In this document: one piece after another, positions 8,093 to 14,837 of the stretch
Position numbering within the stretch: position 1 is the first letter of the stretch
How the letters are laid out: every line of letters begins with the position of its first letter
NCBI GenBank assembly: GCA_002721365.1
Contig: PBKC01000005.1
Coordinates: 1 to 33,278, forward strand
Reading direction: 5' to 3'
DNA from: Rhodospirillaceae bacterium
GTDB lineage: Bacteria > Pseudomonadota > Alphaproteobacteria > GCA-2721365
Length of the DNA: 33,278 bases
Notes under the pieces: generated by a model
Databases searched by the model: none
What the model was told of the DNA's origin: nothing
Seen by the model: the letters and a program-made list of their open reading frames with translations, nothing else
Made by a program: the position numbers and the translations under genes

Positions 8093-9190
8093 ATGCGCAG
8101 CGTGCTTTTGCTGCTCGTTGGATTGGTCGTCGGCGCGGCCGCCGTCTATTTCGTGGTGCCGCGCGGCGGGACGGAGACGCCGGCCGTCGCTGAAGGAACC
8201 GAGGCGCCTGCGGCGGCGTCGGACCCCGAAGTTCGCTGGAAGATGGGGAGTACCTATCCGGCCACACTGGTCCAGCTCGGTGAGCTCGGCAAACGCATCG
8301 AAAGCCAGATCGACAAGGTTTCGGGCGGCAACTTCAAGATCAAGTTCTTCGAACCCAGCGCCCTGGTTCCTGCGCTGGAGGTCTTCGACGCGGTGTCCGA
8401 AGGCTCGATCGACGCCGGCTGGTCGACCCCCGGCTACTGGGCCGGCAAGGTCCCGGCGCTTCAGTTCTTCGCCGCGGTGCCGTTCGGTCCCCGTGCTCCC
8501 GAATATATGGCGTGGGTCTATTACGGTGGCGGCAAGGAGCTTTATGACGAGCTCTACGCGCGGCACAACATCAAGGGCCTGCTGTGTGCCGTGATCCCGC
8601 CGGAAGCGTCCGGATGGTTCCGCAAGCCGATCAATTCGCCGGAGGATCTGAAGGGTCTGAAGATGCGGTTCTTCGGTCTCGGCGCAAAGGTGATGGAAAA
8701 GCTCGGCGTCTCGACCCAGCTCCTCGCCGGCGGCGACATCTATCCGGCGCTGGAGCTCGGCACGATCGACGCCACCGAGTTCTCCATGCCGGCGATCGAC
8801 CTCAACCTCGGCTTCTACCAGATCGCCAAGGAGTACTATTTCCCGGGTTGGCATCAGCAGTCGACGTTCTTCGAGCTGATCATGAACATGGACCGCTGGA
8901 ACGCGCTGACGGACACCCAGAAGGCGCAGATCGAAACCGTCTGCGGCGATCAGTTCCGCCAGAGCATCGCCGAAGGCGAGTACATTCAGATCGACGCGCT
9001 TCAGCAGCTCGAAGACCACGGCGTGAACATCCATTCATGGCCGCCCGAGATGCTCGACCGCTTCCATGCGGCCTGGGACGAGGTCGTCGAGGAAGAATCG
9101 GCCGCCGACCCCGATTTCAAGCGGGTCTGGGAGTCGCTCAAGGCCTTCCGCGAAAGCTACTCGCGCTGGCGCGACCTCGGCTACCTGTAA
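8093..9190 (+). CDS. TRAP transporter solute-binding protein (DctP/TakP type), apparently membrane-anchored
   Basis: 365 residues. AAGGAGG nine bases before the ATG fixes the start. Residues 4-22 are hydrophobic, but no clean signal peptidase site follows. Instead a Pro/Glu/Ala-rich stretch (about 24-45) leads into the binding domain, so the protein may stay tethered to the inner membrane. The domain has typical DctP features: WSTPGYWAGK, the Arg-bearing GLKMRFFGLGAKVMEKLG, and GTIDATEF. The LGFYQIAKEYYFPGWHQQ segment resembles the 2-oxoacid-binding TakP branch. No TRAP membrane subunits (DctQ/DctM) lie nearby. A strong terminator follows, so the gene is monocistronic. Confidence 0.92.
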   Translation: MRSVLLLLVGLVVGAAAVYFVVPRGGTETPAVAEGTEAPAAASDPEVRWKMGSTYPATLVQLGELGKRIESQIDKVSGGNFKIKFFEPSALVPALEVFDAVSEGSIDAGWSTPGYWAGKVPALQFFAAVPFGPRAPEYMAWVYYGGGKELYDELYARHNIKGLLCAVIPPEASGWFRKPINSPEDLKGLKMRFFGLGAKVMEKLGVSTQLLAGGDIYPALELGTIDATEFSMPAIDLNLGFYQIAKEYYFPGWHQQSTFFELIMNMDRWNALTDTQKAQIETVCGDQFRQSIAEGEYIQIDALQQLEDHGVNIHSWPPEMLDRFHAAWDEVVEEESAADPDFKRVWESLKAFRESYSRWRDLGYL

Positions 9191-9209
9191 GCCTGAGTGC
9201 TGCGACGGA

Positions 9210-9250
9210 CGGCCCGCCCTTCTTCATCGGAGGGGCGGGCCGTTTCTATT
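9210..9250 (+). terminator. Rho-independent terminator after the TRAP binding protein
   Basis: A perfect 10-bp stem (CGGCCCGCCC / GGGCGGGCCG, 9210-9219 and 9233-9242) with a 13-base loop is followed by TTTCTATTT. It starts 20 bp after the stop codon. The T-rich tail is on the plus side only. Confidence 0.88.
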
Positions 9251-10334
9251 TGAGCCGCACTCTGAGTGCGTGCCGGATCACCTTTTTCATAAGCGACGGC
9301 AAAGCGTGGTCGCCGAACGCGTCGACCGGGCTCCAGATTCCGTCGATGCTGCCAGCCTGGGAAGTCCGCCCCGCAAGGAGCGGCAGCTCGAGCGCGAAAT
9401 GGGTGAAGACATGACGGACGACGCCGTCGAGAGGCTGCCAATCGACCGACGCCGGCGCCACGCCGCGCGCCTCTGACGTTTCCCACGGCGTTTCCCGCCA
9501 CGGGGTCGACGGAATTTCCATCATCCCCCCGAGCAATCCCTTTTCCGGCCGCCGACGCAGCAGGACGGCCCCGTCCGGCCGTTCGAGCCAGAAGGCGACC
9601 CCGTGCCGCACCGGACGCTCGGCCTTGGCTGCGCGCTTGGGCCATGCCTCGGGCATGCCGGTGGCCCGCGCCAGGCATTCGTCGGCCCAGGGACAGGCGA
9701 GGCAGGCGGGGTTCCGCGGCGTGCAGACGGTGGCCCCCAGATCCATCACAGCCTGGGCGTAATCGCCGGGGCGCTCATGTGGCGTGATCTCGGCGGCGAG
9801 CGCCGTCAGAATCGGCTTCGCGGCGGGGAGAGGCGTATCGACCGTATGGAGCCGGGCCATCACCCGCTCGACATTGCCGTCCACCACGGTCGCCGGCTTG
9901 TCGAAAGCGATCGCGGCGATCGCGGCTGAGGTGTAGGTCCCGATGCCGGGAAGATCGCGGAGCGAGGCTTCATCGGCCGGAAACCGCCCGCCGTGACGCT
10001 GGCACACGGCGCGGGCGCAGGCGTGCAGGTTTCGTGCGCGCGAATAGTAACCGAGCCCCTGCCATGCATGCAGGACGGCATCGAGATCCGCTGCGGCGAG
10101 CGCTTCGACGGTGGGCCACCGCTCCAGGAAGTCCCGAAAATAGGGCCCGACCGCAGCCACCGTCGTCTGCTGCAGCATCACCTCGCTCAGCCAGACACGG
10201 TACGGATCGACCCATTCGCCGGGAAGAGCCCGCCATGGCAGCCTGCGCCGATGGCGATCGTACCAATCAAGAAGACGCCCCGCCCTGTCACCGAGGCGAG
10301 GCGGTCGGGCTTTGGTGTTCTTCGTCTGAGCCAT
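9246..10334 (-). CDS. mutY: A/G-specific adenine DNA glycosylase MutY
   Basis: 362 residues. It removes adenine mispaired with 8-oxoguanine. The helix-hairpin-helix glycosylase domain has catalytic E51 in SEVMLQQT, the hairpin LPGIGTYTSAAI (128-139) and catalytic D152 in VVDGNVERV. The 4Fe-4S ligands are C204, C211, C214 and C220 with the standard C-x6-C-x2-C-x5-C spacing. A C-terminal NUDIX-like domain for 8-oxoG recognition starts near residue 235 (VAFWLERPDGAVLLRRRPEKGLLGGMMEIP). In many alphaproteobacteria mutY is divergent from DUF721 and dsbA, as here, but here a PEP-CTERM gene lies between them. Confidence 0.96.
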   Translation of the reverse strand: MAQTKNTKARPPRLGDRAGRLLDWYDRHRRRLPWRALPGEWVDPYRVWLSEVMLQQTTVAAVGPYFRDFLERWPTVEALAAADLDAVLHAWQGLGYYSRARNLHACARAVCQRHGGRFPADEASLRDLPGIGTYTSAAIAAIAFDKPATVVDGNVERVMARLHTVDTPLPAAKPILTALAAEITPHERPGDYAQAVMDLGATVCTPRNPACLACPWADECLARATGMPEAWPKRAAKAERPVRHGVAFWLERPDGAVLLRRRPEKGLLGGMMEIPSTPWRETPWETSEARGVAPASVDWQPLDGVVRHVFTHFALELPLLAGRTSQAGSIDGIWSPVDAFGDHALPSLMKKVIRHALRVRLK

Positions 10335-10592
10335 CGGTGTCGAAATATCTTACAGGATTGTTGCGGTACCCGAGAAGGACGGCGCTTGAGGCCCGCACCA
10401 CTGTCACGGATGCCGCAACCGCCAAACGGCAGGGAGAGAGCCGGTTCCCGCGACTTGGTGACGGGCACCGCAGCAACGGAAACAGGTCGCGGGTCGCAGT
10501 CGAACAGCCCGAACGGGCGTCGGAGAATATTACACGCTCGAACGTCGGAGAGGACTGTCCCGGTGCGAGGCCCGCCCGCCCCTGCGCGCCAT
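10335..10592. other. Upstream half of the mutY/PEP-CTERM intergenic region
   Basis: No convincing coding frame was found in these 258 bp. The region holds a long hairpin (10447-10493), a short GCCCG/CGGGC hairpin near 10516-10527, and a direct repeat CGTCGGAGA about 10528 and 10546. I tested it by eye for cobalamin, GEMM (cyclic di-GMP), SAM-II, SRP, RNase P and 6S signatures and saw none. Confidence 0.5.
10447..10493. repeat. 8-bp stem enclosing a second hairpin
   Basis: CCCGCGAC (10447-10454) pairs perfectly with GTCGCGGG (10486-10493). Inside lies GGTG-ACGGG-CACC. It could be a structured leader or small RNA, or chance in GC-rich DNA. Confidence 0.35.
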
Positions 10593-10632
10593 GGTATTGA
10601 AATACCTCAAATTTCCTCATATGAGGTACCTC
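10593..10632. promoter_or_regulatory. Cluster of palindromes upstream of the PEP-CTERM promoter
   Basis: In 40 bp there are four overlapping palindromes: GGTATT-GA-AATACC (10593-10606), TACCTCA-N12-TGAGGTA (10603-10628), CCTCATATGAGG (10615-10626, perfect 12 bp) and GAGGTACCTC (10623-10632, perfect 10 bp). The shared half-site is GAGGTA/TACCTC. Centred about 70 bp before the predicted transcription start, this is a plausible activator site for the sigma-54-type promoter (inference). Confidence 0.5.
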
Positions 10633-10660
10633 CTTCCGCGTGGCGGTCGTCCAATCGGGG

Positions 10661-10675
10661 TGGTCCACTTTTTGC
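10661..10675 (+). promoter_or_regulatory. Sigma-54-type -24/-12 promoter
   Basis: TGGTCC, five bases, then TTGC gives the exact GG-N10-GC spacing of the RpoN consensus TGGCAC-N5-TTGC, with 8 of 10 conserved bases matching. The predicted start is near 10687, leaving a leader of about 36 bases before the ATG at 10723 with GAGG at 10713-10716. PEP-CTERM genes in other bacteria are known to be driven by RpoN and the PrsK/PrsR system, which supports the call. Confidence 0.6.
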
Positions 10676-10679
10676 CTGT

Positions 10680-10691
10680 GTTAGCGCTAAC
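10680..10691. promoter_or_regulatory. Perfect 12-bp palindrome over the predicted transcription start
   Basis: GTTAGCGCTAAC reads the same on both strands and is followed directly by an extra GCTAAC half. The central CG-containing form is that of LacI/GalR-family operators. It spans about -7 to +5 of the predicted start, an ideal repressor position. No LacI-family gene is in the window. Confidence 0.55.
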
Positions 10692-10722
10692 GCTAACCAA
10701 CGAAAAGAGGTCGAGGAACCCC

Positions 10723-11598
10723 ATGTCACAAGTCGCCTTGTTCGGTCGCGGTGCCGCTCTCGCCGCTCTGTCAGCCCTTGCCCTCGGTTTCACGGCCGAT
10801 GATGCCGATGCGGCGGTCATCTCCACTGAAGCCTTCAGCTACACTGGAAACGTCACCGTCTACGACACGCTGAGCGACGCCCAGCTGGGCATCAATGCAC
10901 GGTCGGGGCCGCACCCCATCCCGACCGGCGTCAACGGTACCGAGTCGACCCTGCCGAACGCGCGCGACGGATCGCTGTACATCGACACCGGCACCGGCGA
11001 GTTCGACTTCCTCACGGCGTGGTACTTCACGCCTCCCGCCCATGTCGGCACCGGCACCGACGGGTTCGGCAATCCGAACAACACCAACACCGGTTTCGTG
11101 CAGCTCTACGATACCGACGGCAGCAGCCTGAGCGCCCTGGATATGGGGTGGAATTCCTCCGATACCGAATTCTCGATCCACGCCGAAGGCGCAAATGCGG
11201 GTTCAGGCGAATTCGCGCGCCTGTGGCCGGCACCGATGATCGGCGGTGCGGCGGCGCTCTCGTCAGGTGAGTTCCTGGAATACACCTTCGACATGACCCT
11301 GTCCTACGGGACCCCGATCCCGGATCACAACACCACCGACTTCCCGACCGACGTGGCGGGTGGTTTCTCGGCCATCTTCCAGAACACCAACACGACGGAC
11401 ACGGCGCTGAACGGCTTCTATGTCGTCGACTTCTCGTTCCAGCGCGACACCTACGCCGAAAGTGCCGGCGCGGTCGCCCTCTATGACGGCAGCCGCGGCA
11501 TCGTCAGCGTGGTCGACGTGCCGGAGCCCGGCGCGCTCGCCGTGTTCGGCCTCGGTCTGGCCGGGTTGGTCGTTACGCGGCGCAAGCGGACCGCCTGA
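10723..11598 (+). CDS. PEP-CTERM sorting domain surface protein
   Basis: 291 residues. The start is the ATG with GAGG six bases upstream, giving a signal peptide (hydrophobic 8-23, cleavage near ADA-A at 30). An upstream in-frame ATG at 10591 would run through the promoter elements and was rejected. The mature part is Thr/Asn/Gly-rich, probably beta-structured, without recognised enzymatic motifs or cysteines. The C-terminus has the full PEP-CTERM signal: VPEPGALAVFGLGLAGLVV followed by TRRKR. Such proteins are processed by exosortase EpsH/XrtA and linked to exopolysaccharide or biofilm matrix; no exosortase lies in the window. A strong terminator follows, so the gene is transcribed alone, wedged between mutY and dciA. 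Confidence 0.88.
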   Translation: MSQVALFGRGAALAALSALALGFTADDADAAVISTEAFSYTGNVTVYDTLSDAQLGINARSGPHPIPTGVNGTESTLPNARDGSLYIDTGTGEFDFLTAWYFTPPAHVGTGTDGFGNPNNTNTGFVQLYDTDGSSLSALDMGWNSSDTEFSIHAEGANAGSGEFARLWPAPMIGGAAALSSGEFLEYTFDMTLSYGTPIPDHNTTDFPTDVAGGFSAIFQNTNTTDTALNGFYVVDFSFQRDTYAESAGAVALYDGSRGIVSVVDVPEPGALAVFGLGLAGLVVTRRKRTA

Positions 11599-11622
11599 CC
11601 ACCTTCGCGTGACGCTTTGGGG

Positions 11623-11648
11623 AAAGGGGGCCAACGGGCCCCCTTTTT
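11623..11648 (+). terminator. Rho-independent terminator after the PEP-CTERM gene
   Basis: The 10-bp stem AAAGGGGGCC / GGCCCCCTTT with the tetraloop AACG runs into TTTTT (11644-11648). It lies 24 bp after the stop codon and separates this gene from dciA. Confidence 0.92.
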
Positions 11649-11710
11649 CGTGGGCATCGAGTCGCGGTATCGTCGGTCCGGTCACCGGAGCAGCGAGCGA
11701 AGGAACGGCT

Positions 11711-12175
11711 TTGTCTTACGAAAAGCGCGGCAAAGGTCCCCGTGCCGTCGCCGCCATGCTGGACGGCGTCGTCAAACCCGCCTTCGCCAGCCACGGCTTC
11801 TGGGAAGCGGCGGTGCTGACCAATTGGGCGGCGATCGTCGGCCCGGCCCTCGCCGCCCATTCCTGTCCGGAGAAATTCGGCCGCGACGGCAGCCTCACCG
11901 TCCGGGTCGCCGGTGGGCATGCGCTCGAGATGCAGCATCTGGAACCTGTCGTGCTCGACCGCATCGCCACCTATTTCGGCTATCGCGCCGTCAACCGGCT
12001 GATCCTTCGCCAGGGCCCGCTGCCGAAACGGGAGAAGCGCCGCTCCGCCACACCGGCGCCGCTGGACGAGGAACAGAAGCGCCTTCTTGGCGACACCGTC
12101 GCCCCGATCGACCGCTCGGACCTCAAAGCCGCCCTCGAGTCGCTCGGACGCGCCGCCCTCGGCCGGCGTCGATGA
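11711..12175 (+). CDS. DUF721/DciA-like protein (replicative helicase loader family)
   Basis: 154 residues from a TTG start with AAGGAA five bases upstream. ATG alternatives in frame are either far upstream, within the PEP-CTERM gene, or too far inside the domain. The N-terminal part (about 10-100) matches DUF721: a helical start, then WAAIVGPALAAHSCPEKF, GSLTVRVAGGHALEMQHLEPVVLDRIATYFGY and a lysine/arginine-rich middle. Family member DciA loads the replicative helicase DnaB in bacteria without DnaC. The tail (100-154) is charged and probably disordered until a short helix. The DsbA-like gene follows, a neighbourhood conserved in alphaproteobacteria. Confidence 0.78.
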   Translation: MSYEKRGKGPRAVAAMLDGVVKPAFASHGFWEAAVLTNWAAIVGPALAAHSCPEKFGRDGSLTVRVAGGHALEMQHLEPVVLDRIATYFGYRAVNRLILRQGPLPKREKRRSATPAPLDEEQKRLLGDTVAPIDRSDLKAALESLGRAALGRRR

Positions 12176-12251
12176 TCCTCCCCCACAACTTGTTGCCGTG
12201 CGAGGCCCCCCCTATCTTTGGCAACTGAACCAAAGACGTGGAGGGAAGCGT

Positions 12252-12845
12252 ATGAGGAAAATTCTGTTGGCCGTCTCGTTCGTCGCCGCCTTGTTCGTAT
12301 TGGCGCCGCTCACTGGCGCGAATGCGGCGGAGGAGAGCAGCGAGCCGTTTCTCGGTGACCCCGACGCTCCCATCACGGTGATCGAATACGCGTCCCTCAC
12401 CTGCCCGCATTGCGCGCACTTCCACAATGAAGTCCTGCCGGAGATCAAGGAGAAGTTCATCGACACCGGCAAGGTGAAGCTGGTATTTCGCGACTTCCCG
12501 CTCGATCGCTTGGCGCTCGCGGGTTCGGTCGTCGCCCGCTGTGCGCCGGAAGACCGCTTCTTCCCGCTTCTCGGCCTGCTGTTCGAGAAGCAGACCGAGT
12601 GGGCCACCTCAGACGATCCCCTGAGCGAGCTCGTGAAGCTCGCGCGGATGGCGGGATTGAGCAAATCGGAGGTCCAGGCCTGCCTCGATGACGAAAGCCT
12701 GCGCGACAGCGTCATCATGTCGCGCATGAACGCCGAGCAGCAGTACCAGATTACCGGCACGCCGACATTCGTGGTCAACGGCAAGACCTATGTCGGCATG
12801 ACCGTCGATCAGATGTCGGAAATCGTCGGAGAAATGGAGTCCTGA
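12252..12845 (+). CDS. DsbA-family thiol:disulfide oxidoreductase
   Basis: 197 residues with a signal peptide (hydrophobic 5-20, likely cleavage after GANA). GGAGGGAA precedes the ATG. The thioredoxin fold carries the redox motif C51-P-H-C54, identical to DsbA, and a cis-proline loop TGTPTF near residue 170. A helical insertion between them has one further cysteine (VVARCAPEDR) and another in VQACLDDES. It acts in the periplasm, forming or exchanging disulfides; a likely client nearby is the cysteine-rich exported protein at 20381. It lies 76 bp after dciA. The smc gene often found next in alphaproteobacteria is missing here. Confidence 0.92.
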   Translation: MRKILLAVSFVAALFVLAPLTGANAAEESSEPFLGDPDAPITVIEYASLTCPHCAHFHNEVLPEIKEKFIDTGKVKLVFRDFPLDRLALAGSVVARCAPEDRFFPLLGLLFEKQTEWATSDDPLSELVKLARMAGLSKSEVQACLDDESLRDSVIMSRMNAEQQYQITGTPTFVVNGKTYVGMTVDQMSEIVGEMES

Positions 12846-12851
12846 GCCGTT

Positions 12852-12880
12852 GGGCGCCGGCCGGTTCGGCCGGCGCCCAC
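12852..12880. terminator. Long hairpin between convergent dsbA-like and adenosine kinase genes
   Basis: A perfect 13-bp stem (TGGGCGCCGGCCG / CGGCCGGCGCCCA) with a 3-base loop, 7 bp after the dsbA-like stop. No T-run is seen on either strand, so it is a candidate bidirectional terminator by position and stability only. Confidence 0.6.
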
Positions 12881-12903
12881 ACGGTTATCTCAGGAAACAG
12901 CGC

Positions 12904-13884
12904 TCAGATCAGCGAGCTGAGCGCCACTTCCGGCCGAGCGCCGATATGGCTGATGACCTCGGCTGCCGCGATACCGCCGATGCGGCCGCATTCGTGAAGG
13001 TCGCGGCCCTGGGTCAATCCGTAGAGGAACCCGGCGGCATAGAGATCGCCGGCGCCGGTCGTGTCGACGACCTTGGAAACGGGCGCCGCATCGACGACGT
13101 GAACTTCGTCGCCGCTCAGCACCACCGAGCCCTTGGCGCTCCGCGTCAATGCAGCGATCTCGCAGTGGCCGCGGATGTGCTGGAGCCCCTCGTCGAAGTC
13201 GTCGACTTCGTAGAGCGACTTGAGCTCCTCCTCGTTGGCGAAGACGATGTCGACGCCATGATCGACGAGCTCCCGGAACTCCGCGCGAAAACGGTCGACG
13301 CAGAACTTGTCCGACAGCGACAGCGCCACCTTGCGTCCCGCCCCCTTGGCGATGTCGACGGCCTTGCGGAAGGCCTCCTTCGCCTGCGGGGGGTCCCACA
13401 GATAGCCTTCGAGATAAGTGATCTTGGCCGCCGCGATCATGTCCTCGTCGATGTCGGCCGGGGTGAGCCCGCCCGAAGCACCGAGGAAGGTGCACATCGT
13501 GCGCTGGGCATCCGGAGTGACCATCACCAGACAGCGGGCGGTCGGCAGTCCCTCGGTCGCCGGGGCGGTGTCGAACTTGACCCCCAGAGCGCGCACGTCG
13601 TGGGCAAACACCTTGCCGAGCTCATCGTCGCGGACCTTGCCGATGAAGGCGGTCTTCGCCCCGAGCGACGCCAGACCGGCGATCGTGTTGGCCGCCGAGC
13701 CGCCTGAAATCTCGATACCGGGCCCCATCTCCCCGTAAAGCGCCTGCGCCCGGTCGGCATCGATCAGCGCCATCGTGCCCTTGACCAGATCGTGCTTGGC
13801 CAGGAAGGCGTCGTTTTCGTGACTCAACACGTCGACGATCGCATTGCCGATGCCGGCCACGTCGTGCAGAGCGGTGTCTGCCAT
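12904..13884 (-). CDS. Adenosine kinase (PfkB/ribokinase family)
   Basis: 326 residues, with AAGGAGA five bases before the ATG. PfkB family signatures are clear: the substrate-binding GGSAANTIAGLASLG (61-75) and the anion-hole/catalytic motif DTTGAGD (274-280, catalytic D280). The start LHDVAGIGNAIVDVLSHENDAFLAKH and the FANEEEL stretch place it in the adenosine kinase-like branch rather than ribokinase. It would phosphorylate adenosine, or a related nucleoside, with ATP in the cytosol for purine salvage. It is transcribed alone and convergent to the dsbA-like gene. Confidence 0.9.
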   Translation of the reverse strand: MADTALHDVAGIGNAIVDVLSHENDAFLAKHDLVKGTMALIDADRAQALYGEMGPGIEISGGSAANTIAGLASLGAKTAFIGKVRDDELGKVFAHDVRALGVKFDTAPATEGLPTARCLVMVTPDAQRTMCTFLGASGGLTPADIDEDMIAAAKITYLEGYLWDPPQAKEAFRKAVDIAKGAGRKVALSLSDKFCVDRFRAEFRELVDHGVDIVFANEEELKSLYEVDDFDEGLQHIRGHCEIAALTRSAKGSVVLSGDEVHVVDAAPVSKVVDTTGAGDLYAAGFLYGLTQGRDLHECGRIGGIAAAEVISHIGARPEVALSSLI

Positions 13885-13965
13885 GCCGTCTCCTTCTCAT
13901 GATCTGTCCTTGGAAGCGGCGCAGTATACCGATGCGCGTCCGGACTGCAAAAGCAGGTAGGCCTC

Positions 13966-14011
13966 TTCTATATTGCGCGCCATTGGCACTAGGCAGAATT
14001 TTTTCTATATT
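13966..14011 (+). promoter_or_regulatory. vapBC promoter with a directly repeated TTCTATATT
   Basis: TTGGCA (13983-13988), a 17-base spacer and TATATT (14006-14011) form a good sigma-70-type promoter ending six bases before the vapB ATG. The 9-mer TTCTATATT occurs at 13966-13974 and again at 14003-14011, 37 bp apart. The second copy contains the -10, so the repeats may be operator half-sites for autoregulation. Confidence 0.6.
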
Positions 14012-14017
14012 CTTCCT

Positions 14018-14272
14018 ATGGCATTGAACATCAAAAGCGACGAAGCAGACCGCCTGGCGCGGGAGTTGGCCCGCCGACGTGGTCAGTCCATTACAGCGGT
14101 CGTCACCGATCTCCTGCGAACGGAACTGGAGCGGGAGAAGCGCCGCCAGCGCTCGGAAGGTACGGCCGAGCGCCTGATGGCGATCGGTGGGCGCTATGCG
14201 GCGCTACCGGTTCTCGACGATCGGAGCGACGAGGACATCCTGGGATATGACGAGATGACGGGCCGCTCGTGA
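14018..14272 (+). CDS. vapB: VapB-family antitoxin
   Basis: 84 residues. The start MALNIKSDEADRLARELARR is the standard beginning of the PSK/Rv0623-type VapB family and fixes the ATG, although no Shine-Dalgarno lies before it (TATTCTTCCT). The N-terminal part (1-50) is a ribbon-helix-helix-like DNA-binding unit (ITAVVTDLLRTELERE). The C-terminal 30 residues, with a GRYAALPVLDDRSDEDILGYDE segment, wrap the toxin in this family. Its stop overlaps the vapC start (TGATG), so the two are translated together. It neutralises VapC and represses its own promoter by family knowledge. Confidence 0.88.
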   Translation: MALNIKSDEADRLARELARRRGQSITAVVTDLLRTELEREKRRQRSEGTAERLMAIGGRYAALPVLDDRSDEDILGYDEMTGRS

Positions 14273-14658
14273 TGGTCGTCGATGCCTCGGCGGTCATGGC
14301 CATTCTCCAGCAGGAACCGGAAGCGGCCCGTTTCGCCGAACGGATCGAGGCTGCGGATATCCGTCTCATTTCGGCCGTATCGGTGCTCGAAATCGGGATC
14401 GTCGCCGAAGCCCGACGCGGCACGGTCGGCGCGACCGAGGTCGACACCTTCCTTCTGACCGCCGAACTCGAGATCGTCCCTTTCGACGGTGAGCAGGCCG
14501 CCATCGCCCGCAATGCGTTCGCGCGCTTCGGCAAGGGGCGCCACGCGGCGGGGCTCAATTTCGGGGACTGCGCCGCCTATGCCCTGGCGGCGAGCCAGGG
14601 TCTGCCCCTTCTCTACAAGGGGGACGACTTCGCGGCCACGGACATTCCGGCCGCCTGA
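14272..14658 (+). CDS. vapC: VapC-family PIN-domain ribonuclease toxin
   Basis: 128 residues from the ATG overlapping the vapB stop; a GTG one codon earlier is less likely. The PIN-domain acidic residues are all there: D4 in MVVDASAV, E40 in SVLEIGIVAEAR, D99 in NFGDCAAYALA and D118/D119 in YKGDDFAATD. The family cleaves RNA, often tRNA, in a Mg-dependent way and is held inactive by VapB. The catalytic set is complete, so the toxin should be active. The gene has an ordinary base composition for the region and no recombinase alongside, so recent transfer is not evident. Confidence 0.92.
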   Translation: MVVDASAVMAILQQEPEAARFAERIEAADIRLISAVSVLEIGIVAEARRGTVGATEVDTFLLTAELEIVPFDGEQAAIARNAFARFGKGRHAAGLNFGDCAAYALAASQGLPLLYKGDDFAATDIPAA

Positions 14659-14837
14659 GATCGGCCCAGGGACAACACCCTTTCCGTCTGTGAAGGGGAC
14701 GGCGATCCCCCAGTTGTGCTAATCGATCTTCGCTTCCGGCGCGACCGGGGAGCCCATCGCCGCCGCCACGAAAGCATCCTCGCCGGATGGCGTGGCACCG
14801 GCCGGAAAATCCAGACAGACGAAGGGCGGGGAAACGA

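Noticed and set aside
10335..10592. A riboswitch or known structured RNA upstream of the PEP-CTERM gene
   Set aside because: No conserved core of GEMM, cobalamin, SAM-II or 6S/SRP/RNase P RNAs was seen, only simple hairpins.
14675..14700. CCCTT/AAGGG hairpin after vapC as a terminator
   Set aside because: A 5-bp stem with a long loop and no T-run is too weak to support.
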